Shown here one piece after another: positions 18,798 through 53,042 of a DNA stretch of 64,000 nucleotides. The number at the start of each line of letters is the position of its first letter. Position 1 is the stretch's first letter. The position numbers and the translations under genes were made by a program. Below the pieces are notes generated by a model. That model was not told where the DNA came from, did no database searches, and saw only the letters and a program-made list of their open reading frames with translations. The stretch spans positions 3,948,501 through 4,012,500 of the forward strand of contig JAZARR010000230.1 of assembly GCA_037389465.1 (NCBI GenBank), written 5' to 3'. This DNA comes from Baylisascaris procyonis. Its lineage: Eukaryota > Nematoda > Chromadorea > Rhabditida > Ascarididae.

Positions 18798-21635
18798 AGT
18801 AAATTAGCAGAAAATGTCAAAAATCGTATTCCTCACGCTAGTTTTATCAAAACTTATCACCGCCCACACAAGCTAGATCAGCCATAAGAGGGCAAATCTT
18901 CGACCTGAAGTCACTACGATGTCGCAGATTCAAATTTTATTCAAATGTTCGCTTCAAACTGTCCACTTATTCCATCCTCAGCTATATTTCACTTGATTAT
19001 CCTCCATAGTCAACAGCTCATCAACGCCATTGTGCCATAAACAATGTGCTAAACAGTTTGCAGCTCCTTATTGCACGCATATTCCCTATATTATCATAAA
19101 TCCTCCTATTGCATTACCATTCGACCATCGATTAACTCATCTTTATCTCCCTATTATTGCTGATCCCATTTTTTAAACTTCATATTGTATTGTTTTAGAT
19201 AATACTATTGCAACTGAATTCTTACTATCTTCTGCATTACTTTTATTTCATCTCTGTTTTTATTGATTACATAGGTATAGGTTTTATTTTTTATATCGTT
19301 GAAACTAAAAAAATAATAAAGGGTGTGGCACGATGGACCCCTCGAGATAAGACTTGAAAGAAGATAGGTCATAACTACATCACAAGGTAAATAATTGTGG
19401 GAACAATATGGAAATCAGGTGAATTAAGCACTCAACTGAATGTGCTATTTTTTTCGATTTGAAGCGGAAGTTACGTCGAATAAGGTGCAAATTTTCAAAT
19501 GGAGAAGTGAGTCTTGAAGGTCTTCAAGGTTTAAATTGAACCACTCCATAATGAATTTAAAAATATCACCCTGTGGTGAGTAAGTGAAGAAAGTAGGGCA
19601 TTTAGAGCATCAACAATTACAAAGGTATATCTCGCAGGTAAAAACAGATCTTCAAATAAAAGCATTTCTTTTACTCTGGTCGTAATTTGATACTACACGG
19701 ACGTTTGAAAATATTTGGAAACTTCGCGCGGGAAATCTAATCCAGCGATCAGTCGGTATTTAGCCGGTCGGCTAATCGGCAACCAGCTGCGCCGTTTTCA
19801 GAAGAGCCGAGTCCTTTATCGAAGTGGAGCATTTTGGATTGAGTTTTGCTAATGACTGCTCGCCCAGAAAGGTTTAATCCAACATACAGTGAAGAGAACG
19901 AAACGTATGAGCAGTGTTTCGGTTAGCCCAACCGTCTTACCACCACTTCCTATGGGTAACATTGTCCTCTAAAGTGCAGTGACCAACTTACCAAGCAACA
20001 GAGGACGGCATTAATGAATACTGCAAATTTATTTTGCAATCGTCGAGTGGTGGAATGAATCGTTGTGCGAAAAATTCAGCCAATTATTTGTGTTTACTTG
20101 TTATGATTCAGCACGACTACTCCACTACTTATGAACGTAATTTTGAAATTACTACCTACTGAAACAACCAATTACTGGAAGTCCATCTGAACTTTTAGAT
20201 ATGGGTGGTTTATTTTGTGATTTAGATACAGCTTTTCTGGTGATAGGCGATAGCAATTCCATACGTATACATATCCATGTAACAAAGTGTTGTACTTATT
20301 GCACAGGTGCAACAGGTATGACGCTTTGTTTATCACTCTTTTTTTTTTTCTTTAAGGTAATGGGAAATAATGGCATGAGCGTATTTCAAGATCTTTGGAC
20401 ACAAGTCTTCTAGCAATCTATATACCTCGATGGATGTGTCTCGTATACAGAATTGTGTTTATCCTTCCACACCACTCCCCCCCCCCCCTCACCCCCCTTC
20501 CATCCCATACTTCCCTCGCAGTCGATAGAAGTGCATTGGATAGGTTCTTTATAATGTTTTAATCTTCAATTCGATTGCATCATGATATAAGACTAGCTTT
20601 CACGCTTGCGTAGGAGGCAGATGGCTACTGCACTAAAAACAATAAATGAGCTCAATAAGCTTGATATGACTTCTATAGTTTGATCTATATAAACTGCCCA
20701 ATTTTATGATGTCAAGCAATTTCTTTTCGTTTGTACACATATTATGCTGTCAGTAATATGCATTTGCTTTCCTGCCTGGATTAGATCCGATCCGGCCGCA
20801 CTCTGAAACAGAACAGATTGGGCTACCACCTTCAAATCGTCTCCCTTTGATACCGCAACCACGTTTAACCCACCTCATTAAGATTGTGGATTAGCCGATT
20901 GAGACGGATCGTATTTAATTCAGATCTATTTGCCGATATCTTTGAGTAGAGATATCTCCCTTACTGAAAATTTAATTGCCTTCTCAACTATTTTCTTTTC
21001 CTTATTTCACTTCTATCATAAAAACGAGAGAAAGCACGTTCCGTACTTTTTCAATAATTCTCTCAAAAAATTTCATTAAACCTCTAACCATTGAAAATTA
21101 CAATTTTAGAGTCAATAAACCTTTATTATAAGCTTTATTTGTGATTTTATAAATGAGGTATGAAGAAGATTTAATTGGTATTCCCATTCATCGCTTTATA
21201 TTGTGTGCTTTCATTGATTAGGTTCTCTGTCATGTAGTTTGTAGTCATAGATGGAGGTGCATCAAACATCATCTTGTTCGTTCATTTAGGTCGTTATATT
21301 TAGAGGCAGTAATCTGCCACTCTTTAATTATTCCCCTTCTATTGCGACTGGTAGCGAGGCATGGAGGTAAAAGGATGGGGACAAAGTGTAGGTCAGAGAG
21401 CAGGATATCCCTAAGGGGTATATAACCAGTTTTAGCATTATACGGATGGATGCATATCATGCTTTGACTTGAATCCAAACTTAAATCTATATTCAGCATT
21501 AGCTAAATTCAGTTCCGATCGCTTTCAGTACCTGATTTGACCTGTCTCCACAAAGGTCATTAGTTGAATCTGTCTCCGGTCTCGTTGATGATTGCGATCG
21601 AGATCTCAGATCTCTCTACACTACCTTTACAGTGG
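18798..21635. other. Intergenic region upstream of the NUP214 homologue
   Basis: About 2.8 kb of AT-rich DNA without a convincing gene. It includes a poly-C tract near 20467-20487 and a small hairpin TTAGCCGGTCGGCTAA near 19758. The promoter of the NUP214 homologue presumably lies at the right end, but I see no clear core promoter element. Confidence 0.5.
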
Positions 21636-21645
21636 TTTTTTCTAG
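21636..21645 (+). promoter_or_regulatory. Possible 5'-UTR or trans-splice acceptor
   Basis: TTTTTTCTAG-like sequence (GGTTTTTTCTAG) ends at 21645, 57 bases before the ATG at 21702. It resembles nematode 3' splice sites and could accept a spliced leader or end a 5'-UTR intron. The sequence alone cannot tell whether it is used. Confidence 0.3.
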
Positions 21646-21701
21646 CTTAATATTGTGCAACAGAATTTTATCTTCGTTCTCCGATCGTTCATCAATTGCA
21701 A

Positions 21702-41467
<19,766 letters not shown>

Positions 41468-43548
41468 AAAATCCCGTTGCCGAGATGTCTATCTTCCAGG
41501 AAATATTTTATTGTTCAACTCATATTCTAGCAATGAATTCGCTTATATTGTTATCATATTGGCACTGTGTAGTGAAATTTTATTAAGAATCAACCCAGGA
41601 ACAATAATGGATGCAGATAAAAGTCAGCTATTATGCGTTATGTTATTCAGTTCATAATTATGTCCCTATCAAGCTGATCGCCTCTTTTGATCATCATTAC
41701 TTAAGAGTATTTGACAGGTAATGTTTGCGCATTATTCAGCTTGTGATGGACATATATGGGAATTGCTGTAATGGATTCGTTGAATTTAAAATGCGATAAG
41801 CCGATGCAGTTAAACGTTACTTAGTATCGAAGTGCGAAACACTTCATTCAGTTTTTATTCAGCCAATTAGCACAACATTCAACGCTTTATAGCGATTGCG
41901 ATGGCTCTGTCTACCTAATCAATTATGTCTGACTATGTCTGCCTGTGTCTGACGTGTGTCGTATATTCGGAGTTCAGTGGACTCACTATGAAATGAATGT
42001 TGCTTGTTGCTAATTCTGTGCATCGCATGTTCCTCGTTCGATAATTGCTATCGTTTTATGCAGTTGTTGCTGTTGTTTTTTGTTCGCTTCTGTTTCATGT
42101 CATGAATAAATTCATTTATCATGTATTTAAGTGAGGTTTTTATTCAGTTGATAAAAACTGCTATCGTTTCAGTATTTATTTACCTGTATTGTTTAAACGT
42201 TTCCTTACCTATATCTATCAAACGTTTGTTTACGTCTACTGATTAAATATACAAAGTTTTTTGTTTTTCCCTTATTTGAAAAAAAAAAAAAAGAACTTCC
42301 GAAGCATTGATTTCTAAGTGATGTTTCCTTAAGTGATACAATGAGTTCATTCCGTTGTTGTTACTTGAGAATGACGGTGAAAATTCCATTTAGAAGAATT
42401 AATAAAATTGGCGACTAGAGAGGAGATTTGACCCAGGGTATGAGAGAAAGGATTCTGCATCTCGATTCTCCCTCTCATTTCTGTCATCCTCTCGGGGGTT
42501 TTTTTAGAAATTATGTTAGTGGGCAAGATAAACAATAGAAAAAAATGAGTTATTATCGTGTTCTATTTGGGCAGCATGGCGATGATCTATTTTGTTATGT
42601 TGGTGGAGTTTCGTTTCGTTTTGCGTTTGCATATTGAGAAATATTTACTATTTTTTTTTCCCATCGTAAGACTAGTGGATTGTATCCCATAACAAAATAA
42701 CATTAGTGAGCATTTCACGTTAAGCAATTTCTTAGCCATTACCATATCTTGCAAAAGGTTAATTAGTCAGGTAAATGATACGATAATGAGGTTTTCACTT
42801 TATTATATCAACATCTTGACAACCAGGTAGGCTGTTATTGTTTCGAATTAACTCACTGAAGACAAAAGGAAATAAAATAATTCAAAGAGAGAAGTTTTGC
42901 ATATAAGTTCAAGAAAGTGATACCTCTTGGATGTTATACCCAGTGGCAATATCATCAGTATATTTTTTCGATTTATAAGAGGAATTTCGAAGGGTCTATA
43001 AATAATCGATGCAATTTGTTCAATTAATGACTCATGTTTCATTAGCCATCGAATTCATCTAGTGATGATTATGAAGCGTGAAAATATCGGAACTGTTTGC
43101 TTGCCATTCGAATATTTTAACCGTTATTCCTCTTGATACATTTCCCAGGAATGCCTCTATGAAATCGAGTTGTTTCTATGGAATAGATGTTAGAAGGACG
43201 TATAGAGTTGAAATTTTCAATTTTCCAAGAACGCTTACCACATTTTTGAATTTCAAATTCTGTCTGATATTGTTGGATAACTGTCAAACAAAAAAAAGTT
43301 CTGATAATGTATTCCATCAAATTATTTTTGCATTTTGTTCAAAAGATTGCATTATTTTTGAGTCCTTTCCCACTTTTATATTATGTTAGTTTATTATGAC
43401 TTATAAAATTGAGAAATGTTAGTGAATCCTCCTTAATCGTTATATCAGTCATTCCGGAGATGCTATTTCATTTCGATTCCCACTTCATATATTACTTTCC
43501 CAATGATTTATGATCTTCTTTTTGATTTCCGGTTGATTTCGGGATGAA
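41468..43548. other. NUP214 3' flank and intergenic region
   Basis: About 2.1 kb between the NUP214 stop and the TCAIM-like start codon, both genes on plus. It holds the presumed 3'-UTR, poly-A runs near 42280 and poly-T near 42650. Short open frames such as 41283-41657 and 43078-43389 show no recognisable motif; the first overlaps the true terminal exon in another frame. Confidence 0.5.
42105..42110 (+). terminator. Candidate polyadenylation signal for NUP214
   Basis: AATAAA about 640 bases after the stop at 41465-41467. It is the first clear hexamer on this strand that I noticed downstream. The 3' end could also use a variant hexamer closer in. Confidence 0.3.
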
Positions 43549-46500
43549 ATGCTTTTCCGATTTCACTGGCGTTCGATATCTTGTCCATGGTCAGGTAGTA
43601 TCGGTAGTATGCGTTGTATATCATCACAACAGGCTGCCGTTGCACTTCGACCCTTCTATTTCGCCGTACATCCCGACCGTTTTGCCAACAATCCGGATAT
43701 TAGAGCACATAATGAGCGATCACTTCAGGTCGATTATGGTTTACTTCAGGTTTATCTCTTTCTAGATGACGCAAACAATTCTAGCATTCAAGCGGTTAGC
43801 ACAGATATTTCCTATGGGTGATTCGTTTGAGATTTGGAAAATGTTCTTTACAAAATGTTTCTTAGATTAGCAACTATAGTCCCCTTTTGCTGAATTACAT
43901 AAAGCAATGATTTTATATTGTTGGGAATGAATATTTGAGAGGGCGTCCACTTGATTTACGCATTTATATTTCAGTGCATTAGATGATTGAAATACACTCT
44001 AGGGATGGTCGGGATTATTGATCGTTTAAAGTTTAGTGATGATGGTCTAATTATTCGTTAATTTCTTGGAATCATAGAAAAAAATTATCAATTTCCGGAA
44101 GCATTTTAAAAAATTGATTGAATAATTTTATATAACTCTTATTCGAAACATTTGTACATTTTGCTGGAGGAATTATTGGCATCTGCTTTTTATTGAATAA
44201 AACTTTTGCATATGGGCAAATATTTTTCGTCGTATATTTTTTACAAATCATGGTGTTAGACATAAAATATCTCATCAAAAGTTTCTTTATCTTATTATGT
44301 TCGATATGCGCGAGTCGAATTAATAGTTTGCAGACGTTCAACGGCTATTTAAATGATCTATTCCCTCTGCAAAGACCACCCAATCCGGTGAAGGTGGATT
44401 TTTATATTGCTGATAAGAATAATGGACAGTTGCGCAAAGTGCAGATCTCTCTGACTGGCTCGGATGCACGCTCAATTATCGTGTTGGTCCTTGCAGTTTT
44501 TTTTGACTGGGGAGATGGCAGGGTTGGTTTGCCGTCAAATTACCATGAAGGGTCGAGAATTTTGATATTCTACGTTGCGGTGATATTTGTTAATGTTTTC
44601 CATGTTTTGATAAGTACAGCCTCTATGTTCGCTAATTTCATTTAACGAAAAAGTAGAGGCGAAGAGAAGGGGAGATGGGGTAGATGGGGCAAGCAGCAAA
44701 ATTCCAAAATCACTGTTGGAGAAAAGAAAATTAGAACAAAAAAATGTAACCTCAAATCTTTTAGACGCATGTGTTTACTCATTTGGCTATGAAGATCACT
44801 TGTTTGTTGCAGTTTATCAGTGGGGTCTTTCAAATTTATTAAGGCGTTTTGAAAAACAAAAGTGGAAGTATTTTTGTTGAGACGAACGAATAAGGGTTCA
44901 ACATTTAGATGTCTAGGTACAACTCTTAAGAATAAGGCTCTGAATATGAAAGAATTTCTTTGCTCAAAAAAATTTGAGTATTTGCGCTATTTTTTAAAAG
45001 ATGTTTTCCACTTATCTTATAGATTGGAAGGTGTATTTCGATTTAAATTGGATCGTTGATTTATTGCACTTTCGACATTCGCGTCTTTTTCAGATAATAT
45101 AATCAATGCGATATTATACTCTTTTGAGGTGTCGTCGTCGACGGTGTAAAGTTTTTCCAGAAGTGTTATGTGAAAGAATCGGTTTTTTGTGAAGAGAGAC
45201 TTTTATTTGCGCAACTGCTCAACAAATTTCAATTGAGGGAAAAGGAAAGTGAGGGGGGGGATTGTTCTATGAGTTATGTTGTTTTGGTGGTTATGTTGGC
45301 TAACGCATCATAGATCATTTTAAAGTTTCGTTGGTAAACAGTGTTATCACCATTTTATTTTGTTAATGTTGCTTATCAGCTGTTCACAATGATAGTGAGA
45401 GACAAAGGGCAACGAATGAAATAGTTTGTTTATTTGTGGTTTCCAGGAAGCCATGATTCCCCATTATTCCTTTATAGGTCCTTTATAGGAGATATTTCCA
45501 TTCTGTAATATATCCAGTTTTTTGGTTTCCTTTGAATCATGTGTCAGTCTCATCGCTGCATTTCCTTTCACTTAACAGCAGCTGCAGCGCGTCGTAATAT
45601 TTTAGAATAAGGGAAGGGCCATTAGAAATGACCATATTGGCTTAAACCGCTTTTACCATCTAGCTGGCATTAAGTTTGAAAAATTTAAAAGAATACTAAG
45701 TAGGATATAATTGAAAATAACAATGTTCATTCAGCGGCTGTCGATAAAGAGTTTCAGAGCAGCGCTAGAGAAATGCAACCTCCCAACTAAGAATGTGCCG
45801 ATGGCATCCACAGATGCATTGCGGACTGGTCTTCCTCGAAGTGTATTCGATTCGAATGAGATGGATGCAGCCGAGGAAATGATACGACTATTTAGGAAGA
45901 AACAATCAACATACTTTGTCAGACGCAACGATTTGAGTGCCGCTCTCAAGAAGCACAGAGAAACTGCTGCACAGGCAGCTAAGGCATTCGAGTACGTTAC
46001 TTTTTTATACTCGTCTATTAGCATACCTCATTTCGTAGCGGGAATGTTTGATCCTGTAAGGAAAATCGCTCTTTCAAATAACTGAAATCTTTTCAGCAAA
46101 TATTTGCATTATTTATTTTAGCGTTTAGCATTATTTTAGTCAAAATAAATTTTACTTCGATTTGAGTCAATGTTGTTTTTGTTTTTGAATGACAGACTGA
46201 ATCTCCTTCACATAACAGAAAGAGCAAATATAGTTGTATTCGAAAGATAAAGTTATTGTTATATCTCAGGGATTGTGGGATTGTCCGTGAACTTTATATC
46301 GTAGACGATGATAAGAAACGAAAACAAATATTATCGGCAAAGGATTTATGTTGTCAACATCCCACCATAACCTCCCTCCCCCTCTCCATCTCGCCTCTAT
46401 CTTCTCCTAAGTTTTGAGTTGTTTCTCTGTTGTATTCAGAAATTTTGCCGGTTTAGATCTCTGCTTTAATAAGCCCATTCAGGGATCTTAGAGGATTATA

Positions 46501-49500
46501 GGCACCCGGAATTCGTCCAGTTTAATGCGGTAGAACAAACATGTATTGCGATAGCGAATGAGTTCATTTATTTAATCGTCTACTTATCCAGTGAAAGGCG
46601 ATATTCCCCCTATTCCCCCTCCCTTTGGGGATTTTTGGGGTTCTCAACCACTCGGTTTTACCTGAGACTGAAGTGTCTAGACTATATCATCGAGGACGTT
46701 CATGAATATTCTCTCTATAAGCGATGCCGAAATGCTAATTTGCATACGTTATCGCATGTAAATCCGTTATCTGAATATGACTCCATAAGCTTAGTCGATT
46801 CTTCATTCGGCTTAAACTTGTAGCCGTTATGCTATATAAGCCTTTCATTTTATTTACGATATCCGCTCATCGCATTGTTCTCTTGAGTTCTGTCTCAGTG
46901 GTCTTGGTTTTATAGGAAGACGTCGAGATTACTCCAAGAAGAAGTGGATGAGCTCAAAGAACGAGCCGGTATCACAGAAGTAGGTGTTCTTTTATTTTCT
47001 TATTGGACTGTATGAGTATTGATGGAATTTGATATGCTATGAAGCTAAAGGAAATCACAGACAATATTATAATGCATTTGTTTCGCAACGAAATGTGTTT
47101 TTGAAATTCTTTAGGATTACCTATGCACACATCATTAGTGACCATTTTGCATATTAACAAAAAGTTTGTGATGGAAATTTGCTTGCATCTTATTCAAATT
47201 TAAGTTAGCATTAATCTCTACTGAATGAAAGTTGATTAACGTTTAGATAATATGGCTAACGAATTGGGCTAAGTCGCATATGAGACGTAGTTTGCTCACC
47301 GTGAACAGACTCATCAATCATGTACCATCGTCAACCAGCAGCAATTCGATCGTCGATGCTCTTCGAGGATATTGCTTGAGGTTGATGTTTCTTGCTGATT
47401 CTCGTAGGTGATATTTGAATATATGGAAATGTGCTCCGTGATCTTCGGAAAACACGTCATGAAGAGTGACGTGTTTTAACGCATATATAGCGAACTGAAG
47501 CTCAAGGAAAGTGAAGTAAAGACGAAAGCATTCATTGTCATATATTTCGCTTATCAAGAGCTGCAAACTCAAAGAACATGGGTCACGTTAATCCGCAAGA
47601 AGTTTATCAGTTCACTCAACTGATGCCATTATGAGGAGCTGGTTTGGATTAGGCCTCCAGGATTTGAATCCTTTCAGGTTAGATTCGACTCAAAGATTTA
47701 AATCTTTTTGGATTGGGCGTCTAATGATAAAATAACTTCAGGTTCGGGAATGGATCGTTCGTGTGCTGTGATGGTGGAATGCAATTTGGTGTGCAGGACG
47801 TACCCGAGGAGTGGGAACGTGTATGCAGTGAGGCATCCGTTCGCCGTACGCAGTTACCCGAGCTGAGGGGTGCACGTGCTCGTCTTTCCCACCTTATGGG
47901 AAATGCACATATTCTTACACCTTCAGAACGTTCTCTAGCACAAACCGTTGATCAAATTCAGGTGAGAAATGATTCGGCGCTACTAGCATTACTGAATCTT
48001 TCCTTAAAAGTCCAGCTTACGTGCCTGTTATGAAGATCACTAAGCATTAATCATTTTCTGTTGGCGTGCTGTACATGTTTTTCTTTGTTTCTTTGCTCGT
48101 ATACTGCAAACTCGTTCCGCGTTATGTTTCATTGTAGATCACGGTTTAATGGTTGTCGCGCCACCTGGTTGGTTCCCATTTGTCAACGAGTCTTACCCAC
48201 GTGGCATTTCGGTAACTTGGTATCGATGCAATAGTATATAAAGCTATCTTCGAGCGATATTTCAATGGGGAATTTAACTGTAAATATTAATGAGGTGATA
48301 TTCCGCAGTTTTTTTGCATAGTTTCATCAAGATTATCTGAAATGAGATAAGGATAAGGTGTCATTTTTTTCGAAACTAAATGAACGAAATAGGTCTCTTT
48401 CATTTGATTCAATGTTAATCGACACAATCTAATCATTACCGATATTACAGTCACTGATTGTGCGGATATTGGCGCGAGATGAGAGTGATAGGCTTCGATT
48501 ACAAACCCTTGGTGCAGATACGCTTATCGAGGTTGTCAGCGCTTATGATGAGCTAGCCCTTGGAAAGGTTGATATTTTGGCCGTATTACAACATTTCATT
48601 CACAACGTCACGTGAGAGTCATGGTAACTGGAAGCTGATTTAAAAGGATTATAATGCATCTTATTGGATTGTGAAGAATTAATCAGTGTTTTATATTTCA
48701 CCCGTTCATTCAATTAGAGTAATTTAACAATCTCTTACCTGAGTCCACAGATTTAATAGTTTAGGTGTGTGCTAGTTCACATCTATGGCTTGCTTTAAGA
48801 CTGATTGTATAAGAAGTAGATTTTGTCGTCTAGTCTATTTAGTTGCCAAATCTGTGCTATTTTTTTCATTCTTGCTACTGATTATTTGATGTATGTGCAT
48901 AGTTCACATTTATTACCGCTGATGGAAAGAAGTCGATGGAGAGGAGATCAGATCAGAATGCTAAAAGAGAATTGTATCTTTTAGGACGGACGTCTGTTTG
49001 TACCGTGTAATGCAGGCATCGAGCATGTGATCAATTTTCTCAACGAGAAAGCACACCTCTCACGTCAGATCAATGCATCGCTATATCAGCTCCAGGTGGC
49101 ACTCTTTAGCTCCTAACTTTATATCTCAGTACGGAAATGAAAGCATTCTTCAGCAAAGAGAGTATGGATCAACTACAATTATGGCAGTTGAGATGCTAAT
49201 AGCGCTCCTATGTTTTTGCTTCTAATTTCATCTCCGAACCTTGAGCTCCAATCCACTTTTTTATGCATCTGTAAAGGGTTGTTGTATATATCTCCATGCT
49301 TTGCAACGCTTATAGCTTATAAAGCATTCTATCCTTGAAATATGAACGGGGGCCTGGGCGGTGGGAAGAGGGAAGGTCTAGTGGGGGCACAAGGGATGAC
49401 AGAGATCGAACATGATTGCGATCTAATCTTTTAATCATTGTTATCTGTTTTTGGCAGTCAAAAAGGCTTTTCCTCATTGCTAACCATATGCCTAAATAGT

Positions 49501-49754
49501 TGTCGATTGTCATGATATTTGTATGTATTTTTTTCATTACTTTCAGTACTTCGAGACTAAAATGTTTTTTTTTTTGCTGGAGATTTTTTGATCGTTCTGT
49601 TCGCTATTATCGTTCTATGGTTTTATTTGATTTCCGTTTCTTCTTTCAGCATATCTTTTAATTGATACATCTATCCGCTATGTATTTGATAATCTATTCT
49701 TGATCTGTTAAGATGATTGATAAACAACAGCTTCTTCAACTACCATTTATGCGT

Positions 49755-49793
<39 letters not shown>

Positions 49794-50303
49794 TTGTTTT
49801 TATTTATTGTTTTTATCGACACAAAATAATGTTTATAGTTTGCAGTGTGATGTCGAAAACTTACGTCGTGATTGCATCGGTGAATTGAAATTACGTGATT
49901 TGACTTGGCAACAGGGAATCAATCTAGAGGAGTTGCTCTCTTCATTGCATAGGCTGCAACAGGTGAGTGCTTTTTATGGTCATTAATTAAGCTGAAACGT
50001 TTTTATTGTTTTGATATTCATGAATAACTTTTTAGCGGGCGCATTGTTTGCTGTTTATTGTTGCTGAAAATGGTTCTACTCGACATTTGCGCCGAATCGC
50101 CTCGCATTTCAGCACTCACAGTCTTCGGCGCTTATTTCTACCTCTTTCCGTTTTTCCTCGATTATTTGCCGTTTGACTTAAACGCATAAAGCAGTTATTT
50201 TGCAACCTCAAATACCAACGAAATACCGAAATTCGAAGCAGTTTTGAATACGCACCGCGCTCAACCATTCATGAGAGATGCAACGAATTCCTCGACGCTG
50301 TTT

Positions 50304-50361
<58 letters not shown>

Positions 50362-50550
50362 GGTAATTCGAGGTTTCCCAGCTGTACTTGACATATTTAA
50401 TGTCTCTTGGGTTCACCTGACTGCTCAGGTTTTCAGGGTGAGGACTCGCTGCATGAGCTTCTCGTTGGTATGTGGTTGCACTTCGATACGAATCCGACGA
50501 TTTACGTGATGACCGATGGCAGGCTTTCGGTACCTCTCGAATGGGTGTAG
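43549..50550 (+). CDS. TCAIM: TCAIM-like mitochondrial protein, 10 exons
   Basis: Homologue of vertebrate TCAIM (T-cell activation inhibitor, mitochondrial), whose biochemical role is poorly known. My exons: 43549-43728, 44334-44480, 45735-45991, 46916-46979, 47247-47407, 47742-47961, 48451-48567, 48985-49095, 49846-49962, 50437-50550. All phases match, giving 1488 nt and 495 residues, close to the vertebrate length. The N-terminus (MLFRFHWRSISCPW, with basic and hydroxylated residues and no acids early) fits a mitochondrial presequence. The signature ALRPFYFAVHPDRFANNPD follows at about residues 36-54, a J-domain-like start. Later blocks are VKVDFYIADKNN, WAKSHMRRSLLTVNRLI, MQFGVQDVPEEWERV, GRLFVPCNAG and CDVENLRRDCIGELKLRDL, and the end is VPLEWV. 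The exon 2 donor (44480 or 44486) is the least certain boundary. An alternative ATG at 43544 is out of frame. Confidence 0.88.
49753..49795. repeat. (TTTA)n tetranucleotide array in TCAIM intron 8
   Basis: About 43 bases of TTTA repeats, ending about 50 bases before the exon 9 acceptor TTTGCAG (49839-49845). It lies where a branch point would be expected and lengthens the T-rich context. Confidence 0.94.
50307..50359. repeat. (TA)n array in TCAIM intron 9
   Basis: About 53 bases of TA repeats, ending about 78 bases before the last exon's acceptor TTTTCAG (50430-50436). Confidence 0.95.
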
Positions 50551-50760
50551 TGCGAGTGTTGATATCACCGCTTCATGTCATGTTTGCACTTTTGTATATT
50601 CGTTCCTGATGTATTTAGTGTCACAAACATCTTTATAATAGAGGTCTTGTTTCTAGGAATTCTTTATTCAAATCATAGGTTGATTGCAGATAGCGATTTG
50701 GCTTATGTAATCTTGTTGGTATACTTATTGTATTGCTAAGTTTTTCGAAAAAATTTGTTA

Positions 50761-50766
50761 AATAAA
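50761..50766 (+). terminator. Candidate polyadenylation signal for TCAIM homologue
   Basis: AATAAA about 211 bases after the stop at 50548-50550, a normal distance for an animal 3'-UTR. It is supported by position only. Confidence 0.5.
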
Positions 50767-52963
50767 ACAGATAAGAAATACTAAAAAATCGAAGTGATAT
50801 ATGCACGTGGCAAATTTGATGTTTTTCTTATGGAGTTTTATAGGAGATTTAAACATCGGCTTTCATCGTGGGTGAGTGGATTGAGGCAGTTCGAATTGTC
50901 GAATTTCAGTTTTGTTTCGATCGTTATTGAGGTGTGCGTGGTCAAGATTTATTCACTTCTTCGATTTTTAAAATGTTTTTTACATATCTTTGTTTTGGTA
51001 TTATCTGTCATATCCACATAGAAGCTTTCTCTAATTCTGCACTGCGATTAAGTCTTATCAAGTCTGTTATGATGTGATATTACTAACTTGACATCGATGC
51101 TTATAACTTGAATTGTAATTTCATCTTTCATCATTTAGGAAATTTTAATTTTATCTCTGTAATCCTTGCTGCTTCATTTGGTTTTGTAATAATGATACAT
51201 CATAATAAAGCCGAATATTTCCTGGTGGATTAGATGATGTCGTTTATTTTTAGTCACCTAACGATTCATAGATATTTATTATAGTTTCGAAATTTAAAAA
51301 CCTGATATATGATGGTCTTATTATTCAATTCTGGGCAAAAAAATAGAAACGACAATTTAGTGAATGCATTGAAAATATTTGCTTTCTGTAATTTTGTATA
51401 GTATATATAAAGTTAGGCCTTCATTCTTATTCGCTTATTTCCTATTCATATCAAGATAAATTTTTAATGCTTACAATTGTAATCGAAATGTTTTTATTAT
51501 GAATTAATTGCTAAAGCATAATCATTGGGTATTTGTTGCCTTATGTTAGTATTCTTAGAAAATTAGCAATGCGAATATCTAACTGATTGAATTTTAGTTT
51601 ATTTTATTGGGAATATCTTGCCTTAATTTTGTTCCTTTATTTGAGTACGTTTGATGTGATCTTTTCTTCTCAATTCTTTTCTTTTGTAATTGTCAATTAT
51701 TTGCATCAACGAGCGTATTGTTGGTTATTTGCATTTTCCAAGCCAATTTATTCGTGGGTCTTTTGTGTATTTTGCAGCTTTTATTTTGAGGAAGCTGGGT
51801 ATGTTGGATGCAGCTATGATTCTCTTTGAAAAGTTGTTACTCTATCTATCCTTTGAACGTTTTTTTCGTCTAAGAATAGAGTCATAGAGCCTTCAATCAA
51901 TCCTACTTAAAATAATTAGAAATCATTGCCCATACGCTGAATGTATCTTATTTCCTTTCACCTATCCGCATAATAATAATCAATTTTATCGGCCTCATTT
52001 CCGTTGGTCTTGTTTCTCCTTTTTTTCTCGCTATCTAGTCTCTTGATTTTTTCAACGATGAAAGTTTACATGTTTCATTTTCGACATAATAGAGTTTGTT
52101 TGATGTTTCTTTAAAACTTTTTGCATGAATTGTTTAGTTTTAAAGAGTGTTTATTATTGACATATGTGATTCTTAAATAGAACGAATGTTTTAATGGTTT
52201 TTTTTAAATGAATTTTGGCTAAACATGTTGAAACTTCTGCACTATCCAATGTAGATGCTTGTTTTTAATAATTTATCTCGTTTGCCTTAAACGAATATTT
52301 TCAACTTTTTAGACATTCTCTCTGTTGGTGGATCAAGAGTGCCAATGAATAATTGTTTTTTTTCTTTTAGTGTATTTGTCTGTCTGTGTGTTTGCGTGTC
52401 TGTGCCTTTTGTTTTTTTAACGAGTTCATTGTGACACAAATATAAATGAATTTTTACTGATGTGGGCATCTAACTTTCATCAAATAAAATGCTACTAAGT
52501 ATTGGCGTTGTTGTTTGTTCTTTATCAGTGGTAACATTAACCATGTATCAGTCAGAGAAATCACACTCTTATCTTATCTATAATGTTATTATGTAAAAAA
52601 TATATGGTGGCAAATAGTTGAATTTTATTAAAAATGGGAAAATTTTTTTGAATTTTTTTGTCGAGATTGGTGCAATTTGTGAAAGTATTACTTTGTATGC
52701 ATAATAAAACTTCAAAATTTTGTTGCTACTTCCTACTGCGAATGGTTCGATTGATTTGAAAATCATTATCTTTTATTACCTTTATTTTTTCTTATTTTTG
52801 AATTAAATGTTCAATTCGATTGAATAACTGAAAGCAATGAAAATTGCATCACATAGTGGTGACAGCATATTTTTATCGTTGGATGACTTGTGGTTGTTCT
52901 TAGCCGAATCTTTTAAACATGCTTGAAATATATTTGAAAGCTTGATGACAATTGGTTGCTCGC

Positions 52964-53042
<79 letters not shown>

